A stretch of 64,000 bases of DNA from an uncultured Arthrobacter sp. (GTDB lineage: Bacteria; Actinomycetota; Actinomycetes; Actinomycetales; Micrococcaceae). Of the stretch, positions 22,744 to 31,674 are shown one piece after another (position 1 is the stretch's first letter; each line of letters starts with the position of its first letter). The stretch is taken from the NCBI RefSeq assembly GCF_947495145.1, contig NZ_CANLXP010000007.1, positions 108,429-172,428 on the forward strand, read 5' to 3'. The position numbers were made by a program, and so were the translations under genes. Under the pieces are notes generated by a model. That model was not told the DNA's origin. It searched no databases and worked only from the letters and a program-made list of their open reading frames with translations.

Positions 22744-24276
22744 GTGTTCTACTTCATTGCCAAAAGAACGGTGATCTCGTTCTTCATCATGTTTGCAGCG
22801 ACCACGCTGATGTACTTCCTCACTATTTCCTCCGGGGATCCCTTTGAAGACCTTGGAGAGACCAGCGGACCGGAGAAGGCCGCTATTGTTGCCGCCCGCA
22901 CGGCCGCACTGAACCTCGACCAGCCGCCGTTGATGCGCTACCTGCTCTGGCTGCAGGAGGTTGGTTACTGCATTGTGCCGGGAGGAGTGCAGTGCACCCT
23001 CGGCACGGACCGCGTCGGCAATGCCGTTCTTCCGCAACTGGAGAATGCGATCGGTTCAACGTTCCGTCTGGTGATCGTTGCCACCGTGGTGGCGCTGTTC
23101 CTCGGAGTGCTTGTCGGCATCGTCACAGCGTTGCGCCAGTACAGCACGTTCGACTACTCCGTCACCTTCATCGCCTTTGTGCTGTTCTCACTGCCACTGT
23201 TCTGGCTTTCCACGCTGCTGAAACAATACGTCGCGATTGACCTGAACACCTGGTTGGCGAATCCGCAGTTGTCCTATCTGGCCATCGCCGGCTTTGGGCT
23301 GGTAGCGGGGTTGATCTGGTCGGTGGTCATCGGCGGCGACCGCCGTCGCCGGCTGACGGTCTTCGGCACTGCCGCGATCGCTACGTCGGTGACCCTGTTC
23401 GTGCTGCTCGTCACCGACTGGTTCATCAATCCCGCCCTTGGACCCATCGGTATCCTGGTCGCCTCAGCGGCGGTAGCGCTGGGCTGGGTGGCTCTTCTTG
23501 CCGGTTTCCGACGACGGCGGATCACCTATGCCGCGCTTGCGACGGCGGCAGCCGGGTACGTCGGCTACCTTGCCACTGCACCGCTGATGACAGACCCGAA
23601 CTGGCTAATCGTTTTAGCCTTGCTGGTCACCACCATCCTGGTGTCGCTTGCTGTGGGCACGATAGTAGGCGGCCCGTATGCCGGGCAGGCGCGCCGAATC
23701 TCCGTCGTCGTGGGCGTGAGCATCGGATTGCTGGTTGTCGCAGACCGGATGCTGCAGGCTTATCCAACCCTGTCCGCCAAGGCAGGGGGCAGACCGATTC
23801 CCACCACCGGATCCGAGTCGGTCAATCTGGCGGGCAATTTCTGGGTCATCAACCTGGACTACGCACTGCACCTGCTGCTGCCCACCATGGCACTGACGCT
23901 GATCTCCTTCGCGACCTACACCCGGTACACACGGGCAAGCCAGTTGGATGTGATGAATCAGGACTACATCCGCACGGCCCGGGCGAAGGGCTTGAGCGAG
24001 CGCACCGTGCTGGTCAAGCACGCATTCCGAAACGCCATGATCCCCATCACCACTCTGATGGCCTTTGACTTCGCGGGTGTGCTGGGCGGCGCGGTCATTA
24101 CGGAAACGGTGTTCGGGTGGAACGGGATGGGGAAGATGTTCGTCGATGCGATCGGCAACGTGGACCCTGCACCCGTCATGGCCTTCTTCATTGTTGTGGG
24201 ATCCGCCGCGGTGCTGTTCAACATGCTGGCAGATATCGCGTATGCCTTCCTCGACCCACGCATCACGCTGAGCTAG
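22744..24276 (+). CDS. Peptide ABC transporter permease, OppB-like (long actinobacterial form)
   Basis: A 510-residue permease. The start is set at GTG 22744, seven bases after AGGAG; a frame beginning at 22708 has no site. The C-terminal half holds the ABC permease loop (YIRTARAKGLSERTVLVKHAFRNA, landmark ARAKGLSE) and the closing LGGAVITETVFGWNGMGKM. A central block of about 180 residues with extra hydrophobic helices (about 165-330) makes it far longer than the ~310-330 residues of enterobacterial OppB. It pairs with the OppC-like protein nine bases downstream. Confidence 0.88.
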   Translation: MFYFIAKRTVISFFIMFAATTLMYFLTISSGDPFEDLGETSGPEKAAIVAARTAALNLDQPPLMRYLLWLQEVGYCIVPGGVQCTLGTDRVGNAVLPQLENAIGSTFRLVIVATVVALFLGVLVGIVTALRQYSTFDYSVTFIAFVLFSLPLFWLSTLLKQYVAIDLNTWLANPQLSYLAIAGFGLVAGLIWSVVIGGDRRRRLTVFGTAAIATSVTLFVLLVTDWFINPALGPIGILVASAAVALGWVALLAGFRRRRITYAALATAAAGYVGYLATAPLMTDPNWLIVLALLVTTILVSLAVGTIVGGPYAGQARRISVVVGVSIGLLVVADRMLQAYPTLSAKAGGRPIPTTGSESVNLAGNFWVINLDYALHLLLPTMALTLISFATYTRYTRASQLDVMNQDYIRTARAKGLSERTVLVKHAFRNAMIPITTLMAFDFAGVLGGAVITETVFGWNGMGKMFVDAIGNVDPAPVMAFFIVVGSAAVLFNMLADIAYAFLDPRITLS

Positions 24277-24284
24277 GACACTTC

Positions 24285-25340
24285 ATGGACAAGCACACAA
24301 ACTCTGACTCGCGGGCCAGGCTCGAACTGGCGGAACGCAACCTGCAGACCCAGGACACGGAGATCTCCACCTCCGGTCCCACCCTGGACCAAGTCGATCA
24401 AGCCAGAAATTCGGGTGCCGGCAGTGCCCCCAGAAACACCGAGGCCAAAAGCCAGGGACGGCTGATCCGTGAGCGCTTCTTCCATCATCGCGGCGCTCTC
24501 GCCGGGATGGCGTTGCTTGCGCTGATCATCATCCTCGCGTTCTCATCGATTGGGTTCGCCGGCATACCTGGCTGGTGGGACAAGGAGTACGACGTCCTCG
24601 CCGACCGGTTCAACGAGGGCAAACCCACCCTGTCCCTCTGGCCGTTCAGCCTGGGCGAGCACCCCTTCGGGCAGGACGTCCTCGGGCGGGATTACTTCGC
24701 GCTGACCATGCGCGGCATCCAAACCTCGCTGATCATCGCTTTCATCGTGGGAATGGTCGGCACCGCCATCGGTACCCTGATCGGCGCAGTGGCCGGATAC
24801 TTCCGGGGCTGGACCGAAGCTGTCCTGATGCGTTTCACCGACGTCGTCATTACCATCCCCACTCTCGTGATCGCAGCGGTCATGGCAGGGATCGTCGCAA
24901 GAAGCGGGATCATCCCTTTCGCCGTGTTCCTCGGACTAATCAGTTGGACCGGACTTGCGCGCATCGTACGCGGTGAGTTCCTCTCCCTCCGGGAGAAGGA
25001 ATTCGTGGAATCGGCCAAATCCGTGGGAGCGAAATCCGCGAGGATCATTGTGCGGCACATTCTGCCGAACACTGTCGGAGTCATCATCGTTTCCGCGACC
25101 CTGGCCATCTCCGGTGCCATTCTCCTCGAGACGGCCCTGAGCTTCCTTGGTCTGGGAGTGAAGGCTCCGGACACCTCCCTGGGCAAGGCCATCAATGACA
25201 ACCGGTCTGCGTTGACCACCAGGCCCTGGCTTTTCCTGTGGCCGGGAGTCTTCATCGTGGCCATCGCCCTCGCCGTGAACTTCATCGGCGACGGGCTGCG
25301 CGATGCCTTCGATCCCAAACAGACAAGGGTGAAGCAATGA
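24285..25340 (+). CDS. Peptide ABC transporter permease, OppC-like
   Basis: A 351-residue permease. The true start is ATG 24285 (MDKHTNSD) behind AGGAC; a longer frame from 24117 merely overlaps the previous gene. An N-terminal polar tail of about 65 residues precedes the first membrane helix. The core has EHPFGQDVLGRDYFAL, the OppC/DppC extracellular motif, and the coupling loop EFVESAKSVGAKSARIIVRHILPN (landmark SVGAKS). Its stop overlaps the ATPase start (ATGA). Confidence 0.9.
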   Translation: MDKHTNSDSRARLELAERNLQTQDTEISTSGPTLDQVDQARNSGAGSAPRNTEAKSQGRLIRERFFHHRGALAGMALLALIIILAFSSIGFAGIPGWWDKEYDVLADRFNEGKPTLSLWPFSLGEHPFGQDVLGRDYFALTMRGIQTSLIIAFIVGMVGTAIGTLIGAVAGYFRGWTEAVLMRFTDVVITIPTLVIAAVMAGIVARSGIIPFAVFLGLISWTGLARIVRGEFLSLREKEFVESAKSVGAKSARIIVRHILPNTVGVIIVSATLAISGAILLETALSFLGLGVKAPDTSLGKAINDNRSALTTRPWLFLWPGVFIVAIALAVNFIGDGLRDAFDPKQTRVKQ

Positions 25341-27121
25341 CTATGAACAAGTACCCCCAGACGTTCACCGACGAAACCCGCCTGGCTGACGAACCGATCC
25401 TCACGGTGAAGGACCTCGGCGTTGATTTCAATGTCGAGAACACATGGATGATGGCTGCCGAGGGCGTTTCCTATGACATCCACCCCGGAGAAATTCTCGC
25501 GATTGTGGGCGAGTCGGGCTCGGGTAAGTCCATGTCTTCCATGGCCCTGCTCGGCCTGCTCCCCCGGAACGGACGTTCCACGGGTAGCGCCAGGCTTCTC
25601 GGACAGGAACTGATCGGTGCCTCCCAGTCGAAGCTTCGGAAAATCCGGGGCAACGACATCGCGATGATTTTCCAGGAGCCGATGACGGCGTTGAATCCGG
25701 TGCTGACGGTCGGTGAACAGATCAAGGAAGTGATCGAGCAGCACACAGAGGCATCCCCCGCGCGGGCAAAAGAACGTGCCGTCGAACTGCTGCGCATGGT
25801 GGAAATCCCGGATCCGGAACAACGTTACGAATCCTTCCCGCACCAGTTCTCGGGCGGACAACGCCAGCGCGCGATGATAGCCATCGCCCTCGCCAATGAT
25901 CCGATCCTGTTGATCGCCGACGAGCCAACCACAGCCCTGGACGTGACCGTCCAGGCGGAGGTTCTCGAGCTGCTGCGCAAACTGAACAGGCGACTCAATA
26001 GCGCAGTCCTGCTGATCACCCACGACATGGGAGTGGTGGCGGACCTTGCGGACAGGGTTGTGGTGATGGAGCAGGGGAAGATCGTCGAAACAGCGCCCGC
26101 CAAGGCGCTGTTCGCCTCACCTCGCGAGCCGTACACGCGGAGATTGTTGGACGCGGTGCCGCACCTTGGCTCCAGGGTAGGCGGGGTCCTGGTCGACGTG
26201 GAAGTTGTGGACGGTGCACTGCAGATCCACGAACGCTACGCCGAGACAGACCGCCTGCGCAGGCAGGAGCACCATGATGCCGGCACCGTTCCTGCCCTGG
26301 AGCTTGCCAACGTGGACATCGCTTACCCCGGCCGTTTCCGGCATCCGCCGACGAAGGTGGTGCACGACGTCTCCTTCACCATCAACCCGGGCGAGGTGAT
26401 GGGACTGGTCGGTGAATCCGGTTCCGGCAAATCGACCATTGCGCGCGCGGTGACCGGCCTGCTGAAGACAAGCGCCGGCCGGGTCAGTATTGCGGGCACT
26501 GACATCACGCGCCTCACAACGCGGCAGCTGCTCCCCCTCCGCAAGAAATTCGCTATCGTCTTCCAGGATCCAGCGGCCTCGTTGAACCCGCGGCTATCCA
26601 TCGGAGACAGCATCGGCGAGCCCCTCTACCTGCACGAAAAACTTTCACGGACTGCTCTGAACAAGCGGGTTGAAGCGCTACTCGAGGACGTTCACCTTCC
26701 GGTGCATTTCCGCAACCGGTATCCCCATGAGTTGAGCGGAGGCCAAAGGCAAAGAGTCGGCATCGCAAGAGCGCTTTCCCTGCGGCCATCACTGCTGGTG
26801 GCGGATGAGCCGACGTCGGCTCTGGACGTATCGGTTCAGTCAAAGGTTCTTGCCCTGCTGCAGGAGCTGCAGCGGGAGCAGGGCTTCGCCTGCCTGTTCG
26901 TCAGCCATGACCTTGCCGTTGTGGAACTGTTGGCAAGCCATATCGCCGTCCTCCGCGAGGGCCATATGGTTGAACAGGGATCGACCGAGCAGGTTCTCCT
27001 GCACCCCCAGGCGGCCTACACGCGCAAGCTGCTCGCTGCTGCACCGGTGCCGGATCCGGACGAACAAGCAATCCGGCGGAACCAGCGCCTTGCGCTTCTC
27101 GGAGCCGGCGCCGCCGGCTAG
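25337..27121 (+). CDS. Fused peptide ABC transporter ATPase (OppD-OppF in one chain)
   Basis: A 594-residue protein with two complete ABC domains. The first has Walker A GESGSGKS near residue 58, signature FSGGQRQR and Walker B LLIADEP. The second has GESGSGKS near 358, signature LSGGQRQR and LLVADEP. Each is followed by the OppD/OppF oligopeptide C-terminal extension (PYTRRLL and AYTRKLL). It drives the permease pair encoded just upstream. The start at 25337 overlaps the oppC stop. The fusion fixes a 1:1 ratio of the two ATPase halves. Confidence 0.92.
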   Translation: MTMNKYPQTFTDETRLADEPILTVKDLGVDFNVENTWMMAAEGVSYDIHPGEILAIVGESGSGKSMSSMALLGLLPRNGRSTGSARLLGQELIGASQSKLRKIRGNDIAMIFQEPMTALNPVLTVGEQIKEVIEQHTEASPARAKERAVELLRMVEIPDPEQRYESFPHQFSGGQRQRAMIAIALANDPILLIADEPTTALDVTVQAEVLELLRKLNRRLNSAVLLITHDMGVVADLADRVVVMEQGKIVETAPAKALFASPREPYTRRLLDAVPHLGSRVGGVLVDVEVVDGALQIHERYAETDRLRRQEHHDAGTVPALELANVDIAYPGRFRHPPTKVVHDVSFTINPGEVMGLVGESGSGKSTIARAVTGLLKTSAGRVSIAGTDITRLTTRQLLPLRKKFAIVFQDPAASLNPRLSIGDSIGEPLYLHEKLSRTALNKRVEALLEDVHLPVHFRNRYPHELSGGQRQRVGIARALSLRPSLLVADEPTSALDVSVQSKVLALLQELQREQGFACLFVSHDLAVVELLASHIAVLREGHMVEQGSTEQVLLHPQAAYTRKLLAAAPVPDPDEQAIRRNQRLALLGAGAAG

Positions 27122-27149
27122 CGGTATCCCGAACCCAGCCGAACCGGTT

Positions 27150-27186
27150 GGACGCGCCGCCCGCACCTGATACAGGCGGCGCGTCC
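27150..27186. terminator. Convergent terminator hairpin
   Basis: GGACGCGCCGCC (27150-27161) and GGCGGCGCGTCC (27175-27186) form a perfect 12-bp GC-rich stem with a 13-base loop. It lies between the ends of the Opp operon (+) and the quinone-reductase-like gene (-). Confidence 0.7.
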
Positions 27187-27208
27187 GGTCATGTACCTCC
27201 TGATCGAA

Positions 27209-28180
27209 TCAGTGGCCGTGATCGAAGACCACCTTGCCGAACACCGCCCCATCGGCCATTCGTTCGAACCCGGTCCTCGCATTCTCGAGCCGATGCACCG
27301 AGTCGATCTTCGGGCGCACGCCGGTGACGGACAGGAACTGCGCCAGACGCTGCAACTCGTCCCGGGTCCCCATGGTGGAACCGAGCACCTTCAACTGCAG
27401 GAAAAAGACACGGTTCAAGTCGGCTGACGGAGCGGGGCCGCTGGTCGCGCCGCAGGTCACAACAGCTCCCCCCGGCTTGAGCGCCTTCAGCGAGTGCGCC
27501 CAGGTCGCTTCGCCAACTGAATCGAAAACGACGTCCACCCGCTCCGTAAGCCGGGCACCGGCGTCGAACGCTTCCTGCGCTCCTAATTCTCTAGCCTGCT
27601 GGCGCTTTTCCTCGCTGCGGCTCGTCACCCATACCCGGTATCCGGCCGCGCTGGCAAGCCGGATGAGTGCGGTGGAGACGCCTCCCCCGGCTCCCTGGAC
27701 AAGGACGGTGGAGCCCGGAGCCGCAGGCGAGGTGGTGAAAAGCATCCGGTAAGCAGTCAGCCAGGAGGTCGGCAGGCAGGCTGCTTCCTCGAAACTGAGG
27801 CCTGCCGGCTTGGGCACGAGATTCCGCTCCGGCACCCATACGTAGTCAGCCATCGTGCCCGGATAGTGTTCCGAAAGCAGTGAGCGGCGGGGATCCAGGG
27901 TTTCATCCCCCTCCCAGCGCGGCGAGGAAACCACACTGTGCACGAGGACCTCGTTGCCGTCGTCGTCCACACCGGCGCCGTCACAACCGAGGATCATGGG
28001 CAGTTTGTCTCGGCTCAGGCCAACCCCGCGCAGCGACCACAGATCGTGGTGGTTCAGGGCTGAAGCGCGTACCCGGACCCGGCGAAAACCCGCCGGAGCA
28101 TCGGGCTCGGGAAGGTCGCCCACCCGCAAACCGTCCAGCGCTGATTGAGGGGACATCGACTCCGCGTACACTGCGCGCAT
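27209..28180 (-). CDS. Zinc-less medium-chain dehydrogenase (quinone oxidoreductase-like)
   Basis: A 323-residue MDR-family reductase. The nucleotide-binding motif is VQGAGGGVSTALIRLA. The N-terminal ALNHHDLWSLRG and GCDGAGV blocks lack the GHE zinc-site signature, pointing to the zinc-independent quinone oxidoreductase/enoyl reductase branch using NADPH. The substrate is unknown. The start is ATG 28180, six bases after AAGGAG; the frame extends to 28387 but has no better start. It is divergent from bL37. Confidence 0.85.
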   Translation of the reverse strand: MRAVYAESMSPQSALDGLRVGDLPEPDAPAGFRRVRVRASALNHHDLWSLRGVGLSRDKLPMILGCDGAGVDDDGNEVLVHSVVSSPRWEGDETLDPRRSLLSEHYPGTMADYVWVPERNLVPKPAGLSFEEAACLPTSWLTAYRMLFTTSPAAPGSTVLVQGAGGGVSTALIRLASAAGYRVWVTSRSEEKRQQARELGAQEAFDAGARLTERVDVVFDSVGEATWAHSLKALKPGGAVVTCGATSGPAPSADLNRVFFLQLKVLGSTMGTRDELQRLAQFLSVTGVRPKIDSVHRLENARTGFERMADGAVFGKVVFDHGH

Positions 28181-28371
28181 ACCGCGCTCCTTCGCTCGAT
28201 GGTAAGTGTGGGTGCTTTCGCTCCATCCTAGGCACGGGTTCGTCAAGGGCATGGCGTACCCGGCCTGCCGCCCGTTAGGCTGGCGCCCCTTGCGTATGGG
28301 AGACTGGAGGGCAGTCCGGACCCATGTGGTCAATCGGCAAGAGCCACAACAGGCAACGTAAGGAGGCAGCC

Positions 28372-28446
28372 ATGAGCAAGCGTGCACGCAAGCGCCGTGA
28401 TCGCAAGCGCGGCGGCGCTAACCACGGTAAGCGCCCCAACACCTGA
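28372..28446 (+). CDS. 50S ribosomal protein bL37
   Basis: A 24-residue, very basic protein: residues 1-13 read MSKRARKRRDRKR and the C-terminal part is ANHGKRPNT. It matches the actinobacterial ribosomal protein bL37, first seen in mycobacterial 50S structures. A textbook AAGGAGG sits six bases before the ATG. A strong terminator follows 15 bp after the stop, so it is a monocistronic transcript. It is easily missed because of its size. Confidence 0.85.
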   Translation: MSKRARKRRDRKRGGANHGKRPNT

Positions 28447-28461
28447 CATCTCGGTCAAAGC

Positions 28462-28503
28462 AAACAGGAGAACCCCCGTACATGTACGGGGGTTCTCCTG
28501 TTT
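28462..28503. terminator. 42-bp perfect palindrome, bidirectional terminator
   Basis: The arm AAACAGGAGAACCCCCGTA (28462-28480) is exactly complementary to 28485-28503, around a central CATG, giving a 19-bp stem. It is flanked by T residues on the plus strand (TTTTC) and by A residues that give T on the minus strand. It serves both bL37 (+) and rsrA (-), which converge here. Confidence 0.88.
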
Positions 28504-28528
28504 TCATCACTGGATCCGGTGAACGAGC

Positions 28529-28789
28529 CTAATGATCCACTGTCTTTATCTGGCTGATGCGATCGAGGATGTTCGCCTTCAGCTTCGCCGGTGCGACCTC
28601 TGTGCATGAGCGCTTCACCACCGAACGGATCAGGCACTCCAGGTCATGCTCCTGGGCGCATTCCGGGCAATCCTCAAGGTGATCCTTGATCTCGACCAGA
28701 TCGGCATGCGAAAGGGCGCCGTCGAGGTACTCATACAGCCGCTCGATGCGCGTGTCGTCGCAGTTGCCAAGGCTATGGCAGTCGCTCAT
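28529..28789 (-). CDS. rsrA: Mycothiol-system anti-sigma factor RsrA
   Basis: An 86-residue zinc-binding anti-sigma factor (ZAS). His37, Cys41 and Cys44 form the HLEDCPEC signature, and Cys10 or Cys4 near the N-terminus completes the site. In Streptomyces RsrA, oxidation of the Cys11-Cys44 pair expels zinc and frees sigma-R; the same spacing is seen here. It overlaps the sigR stop by 4 bp (ATGA), consistent with stoichiometric synthesis. Further cysteines (Cys52, Cys62) may take part in redox exchange. Confidence 0.92.
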   Translation of the reverse strand: MSDCHSLGNCDDTRIERLYEYLDGALSHADLVEIKDHLEDCPECAQEHDLECLIRSVVKRSCTEVAPAKLKANILDRISQIKTVDH

Positions 28790-29571
28790 TTTCCGTTCTC
28801 CTGTGTAGTTCCACCGTCAACGGCGGAGGCGCGTGCCGAACTACCCATGCCGCGCTCATGCGCGTACTCGGACAGCAGCTCGCGCAGCAGCTTGCGTCCG
28901 CGGTGCAGCCGCGACATCACGGTGCCGATGGGGGTGTTCATGATTTCCGAGATTTCCTTGTATGCGAAGCCCTCGACGTCCGAGAAGTAGACCGCCAGCC
29001 GGAACTCCTCCGGAATGGCTTGCAACGCCTGCTTCACATCGGAGTCGGGCAGGTGATCGAGCGCTTCAACCTCAGCTGACCGCAAACCCAGGGAGGTATG
29101 TTCCGCTGCCTTGGCGAGCTGCCAGTCCTCGATGGTGTCCGAGTGTGACTGCAGGGGCTCCCGCTGCCGCTTTCGGTACAGGTTGATGTAGGTGTTGGTG
29201 AGGATCCGGTACAGCCAGGCCTTCAGATTGGTTCCCGGCTTGTACTGGTGGAAGGCGGAGAATGCTTTGGTGTAAGCCTCCTGCACGAGGTCTTCCGCGT
29301 CGGCAGGATTACGCGCCATTCGCATCGCGGCCGAATACAGCTGGTCCACATACTGCATGGCGTCCCGTTCGAACCGCGCCGTCCGCTCTGCAACGGACTC
29401 GGTGGACAGGTCCAGTTCCTCATCTTCGGCCGGGGTGGACCCCGCCGCGGCTGTGGTATTCATTGCTGCAAAGTCTACGCGTCCGCGGGTCTGGCGGCGC
29501 TGCTTGGGACCGACCGGTGGGTCGAGGCGAATGCTCGGCGTGCGGCTTCGTACCGATGTTGCTGTACCCAT
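28786..29571 (-). CDS. sigR: ECF sigma factor SigR/SigH (thiol-oxidative stress)
   Basis: A 261-residue group IV sigma factor. Region 2 has [19 protein letters not shown] and [19 protein letters not shown]; region 4 has [25 protein letters not shown] and [15 protein letters not shown], all close to SigR. I keep the upstream ATG 29571 because GAGGAG lies just before it; an alternative ATG at 29463 has no site. That gives an N-terminal extension of 36 residues, which may be the unstable long form known for Streptomyces sigma-R. It is coupled to rsrA and preceded by a matching sigma-R promoter. Confidence 0.92.
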   Translation of the reverse strand: MGTATSVRSRTPSIRLDPPVGPKQRRQTRGRVDFAAMNTTAAAGSTPAEDEELDLSTESVAERTARFERDAMQYVDQLYSAAMRMARNPADAEDLVQEAYTKAFSAFHQYKPGTNLKAWLYRILTNTYINLYRKRQREPLQSHSDTIEDWQLAKAAEHTSLGLRSAEVEALDHLPDSDVKQALQAIPEEFRLAVYFSDVEGFAYKEISEIMNTPIGTVMSRLHRGRKLLRELLSEYAHERGMGSSARASAVDGGTTQENGK

Positions 29572-29609
29572 CTGCTCCTCGTATCCGTTTAGTGCATGTC
29601 AACTATCCA

Positions 29610-29636
29610 CAACCATCGGGAAGAAGCGGATATTCC
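29610..29636 (-). promoter_or_regulatory. Sigma-R-type autoregulatory promoter of sigR-rsrA
   Basis: On the minus strand, GGAAT (29636-29632) is followed by 18 bases and then GTTG (29613-29610). This fits the known sigma-R/SigH consensus GGAAT-N18-GTT. It lies 39 bp ahead of the sigR ATG at 29571, giving a short leader that contains the ribosome site. Positive autoregulation is the expected meaning. Confidence 0.7.
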
Positions 29637-29770
29637 GGCGCCAGGGCCGAGGCCGGATCGCCTAGGTGCGTCAAAGGTGCAAAACTAGACACATCCATCC
29701 ACGGTTGTAACTGACTTTGTTCGCATAAGTAGATCCGGTGCCCCAACGGTGCTGGAAGCCAGGAGGCATT

Positions 29771-30319
29771 GTGACCCTTGTTCGCGTACTCGCCCGCCCA
29801 TTGCTTGCCAGCAGCTTCGTCCTTACGGGCGTTGACCGGCTTCGGAACACCGACGCCGCTGCTACCGCCCTTCGTCCTACCCTTGACCGCATCAGCAAGG
29901 CAGTGCCGGCAGCAGCATCGGCGACCAGCAACGAACAGCGTGTTGCGAGGGTTCTTGGCGCCGCGCATCTCTGTGCTGCCGTCCTGCTGGGAATCGGCCG
30001 CTTCTCGCGGCTTTCCGCGGCCGTTCTGGTCGGCACATCGACCTTGAACGCCGTCGTCGAGTTCAACAACGCGGACTCGTCCACGTCCAAGGCACGAAAG
30101 GACCGGCGTAATCAGCTTTTGAAGAACCTCTCCCTGATCGGCGCCGTACTGCTTGCGGCCGTGGACACCAACGGACGCCCGAGCTGGGCCTGGCGGGCAG
30201 AGCACTTCGCCGAGGACGCGCGCCGTAATGCACTGGCCCTGAGCCATGACACCCGCAAGAGCATCAAGAAGGCGGAAAAGGCTGTCCGCAAGACGGCGTC
30301 GGAAGTCACGGGTAGCTAA
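29771..30319 (+). CDS. DoxX family membrane protein
   Basis: A 182-residue membrane protein starting at GTG 29771 behind AGGAGG. About four hydrophobic segments are visible (VLARPLLASSFVLTGVDRL, a DoxX opening; VARVLGAAHLCAAVLLGIG; LSAAVLVGTSTLNAVV; NLSLIGAVLLAAVD), followed by a basic, amphipathic tail. DoxX proteins are linked to redox or thiol stress complexes in actinobacteria, and the position next to sigR fits, although transcription is divergent. It is followed at 5 bp by aroA. Confidence 0.8.
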   Translation: MTLVRVLARPLLASSFVLTGVDRLRNTDAAATALRPTLDRISKAVPAAASATSNEQRVARVLGAAHLCAAVLLGIGRFSRLSAAVLVGTSTLNAVVEFNNADSSTSKARKDRRNQLLKNLSLIGAVLLAAVDTNGRPSWAWRAEHFAEDARRNALALSHDTRKSIKKAEKAVRKTASEVTGS

Positions 30320-30324
30320 GGAGC

Positions 30325-31674
30325 ATGAGCGCGCTGTCCCCCGCACCCTCCTCAACGTCCTTCTGGCGCGCACCACATCCACAGGGACCCGTGGATGCAA
30401 CGGTCGAAGTGCCTGCGTCGAAGTCGCTGACCAACCGGTACCTCATCCTGGCTGCCCTCGCCGACGGGCCGAGCAGGCTTCGCGGTCCGTTGCATTCAAG
30501 GGACGCGCAGCTCATGGTGGACGCGCTGGAATCTCTCGGCGCGCGGGTGGAGGAGGTCGACGGCGACGGCACGTTCGGGCCCGATCTCCTCGTTACTCCC
30601 ATTCCGGCGGGCGCGTCGGGTGATGCGAGCGTGGACTGCGGACTGGCGGGCACGGTCATGCGCTTCGTTCCGCCTCTGGCCGCGCTCCGGTCAGGGCGAA
30701 CCTCCTTCGATGGCGATCCGCACGCCCGCCGGCGTCCGATGGGTGCTGTCATCCGTGCACTGCGGGGCCTCGGCGTGAAAGTCCAGGATGACAGTGACGA
30801 CAGCGGCCAAGGTGCCCTGCCTTTCACAGTCGCCGGTGGCAGCGTAGTCAGGGGCGGCCGGCTTGTCATTGACGCAAGCGCTTCGTCCCAGTTCGTGTCC
30901 GCGCTGCTGCTCGTGGGTGCGCGGTTCACCGACGGGCTGCACCTGGAACATGTCGGCAAGCCGGTTCCGAGCCTGGACCACATCGCCATGACGGTTCGCG
31001 TACTACGGGACGTGGGCGTCGAGGTTGACGATTCGGTGCCGAACCACTGGCGGGTGGCACCCGGAAGAATCAGCGCTTTCGACGTGCGCATCGAGCCGGA
31101 TTTGTCCAACGCCGGGCCTTTCCTGGCAGCGGCACTGGCGACCGGCGGTACGGTCCGCATACCGCACTGGCCCGCGGAAACCACCCAGGTGGGTCAGAAG
31201 TGGCGCACCATCCTGCCCCAGTTGGGCGCCGACGTTGCACTCACAGAGGATTCCACGCTGGTTGTGCGCGGAACCGGAACAATCACGGGCGCAGAACTGG
31301 CGGACACCAGCGAGCTCGCCCCGACCGTTGCTGCGCTGTGCGCTCTGGCACGGACGGCGTCCGTGCTGACAGGAATCGGACATCTGCGCGGACACGAAAC
31401 GGACCGGCTCGCTGCACTCGTCGCAGAGATCACGCGCCTGGGCGGGGATGCCGAAGAGACCGACGACGGAATAATCATCCGCCCTGCCGCGTTGCACGGC
31501 GGCCCGTTCCATACGTACGAGGACCACCGCATGGCCACAGCGGGGGCGATTCTCGGCCTGGCAGTTGACGGCGTGGACGTTGAGAACATCGCGACAACCG
31601 GCAAGACCATGCCCCAGTTTCCCCAGTTGTGGGAGGCGATGGCAGCCACCGCTAAGCCAAGCGGTTCGCGGTGA
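30325..31674 (+). CDS. aroA: 3-phosphoshikimate 1-carboxyvinyltransferase (EPSP synthase)
   Basis: A 449-residue EPSP synthase joining phosphoenolpyruvate to shikimate-3-phosphate in the aromatic amino acid pathway. Motifs are VPASKSLTNRYLILAALA (PEP/S3P-binding Lys and Ser), DCGLAGTVMRFVPP (usually GNAGTAMR), SSQFVSALLL, and the late ETDRLAAL and YEDHRMAT. The Gly-x-Ala of the glyphosate loop reads GLAGTVMR, with Leu and Val changes. The start lies directly after AAGGAGC. Its stop overlaps the rsgA GTG. Confidence 0.93.
   Translation: MSALSPAPSSTSFWRAPHPQGPVDATVEVPASKSLTNRYLILAALADGPSRLRGPLHSRDAQLMVDALESLGARVEEVDGDGTFGPDLLVTPIPAGASGDASVDCGLAGTVMRFVPPLAALRSGRTSFDGDPHARRRPMGAVIRALRGLGVKVQDDSDDSGQGALPFTVAGGSVVRGGRLVIDASASSQFVSALLLVGARFTDGLHLEHVGKPVPSLDHIAMTVRVLRDVGVEVDDSVPNHWRVAPGRISAFDVRIEPDLSNAGPFLAAALATGGTVRIPHWPAETTQVGQKWRTILPQLGADVALTEDSTLVVRGTGTITGAELADTSELAPTVAALCALARTASVLTGIGHLRGHETDRLAALVAEITRLGGDAEETDDGIIIRPAALHGGPFHTYEDHRMATAGAILGLAVDGVDVENIATTGKTMPQFPQLWEAMAATAKPSGSR

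Noticed and set aside
24692..26023. 443-codon open frame on the minus strand
   Set aside because: Antisense to the OppC and OppDF genes; no domain.
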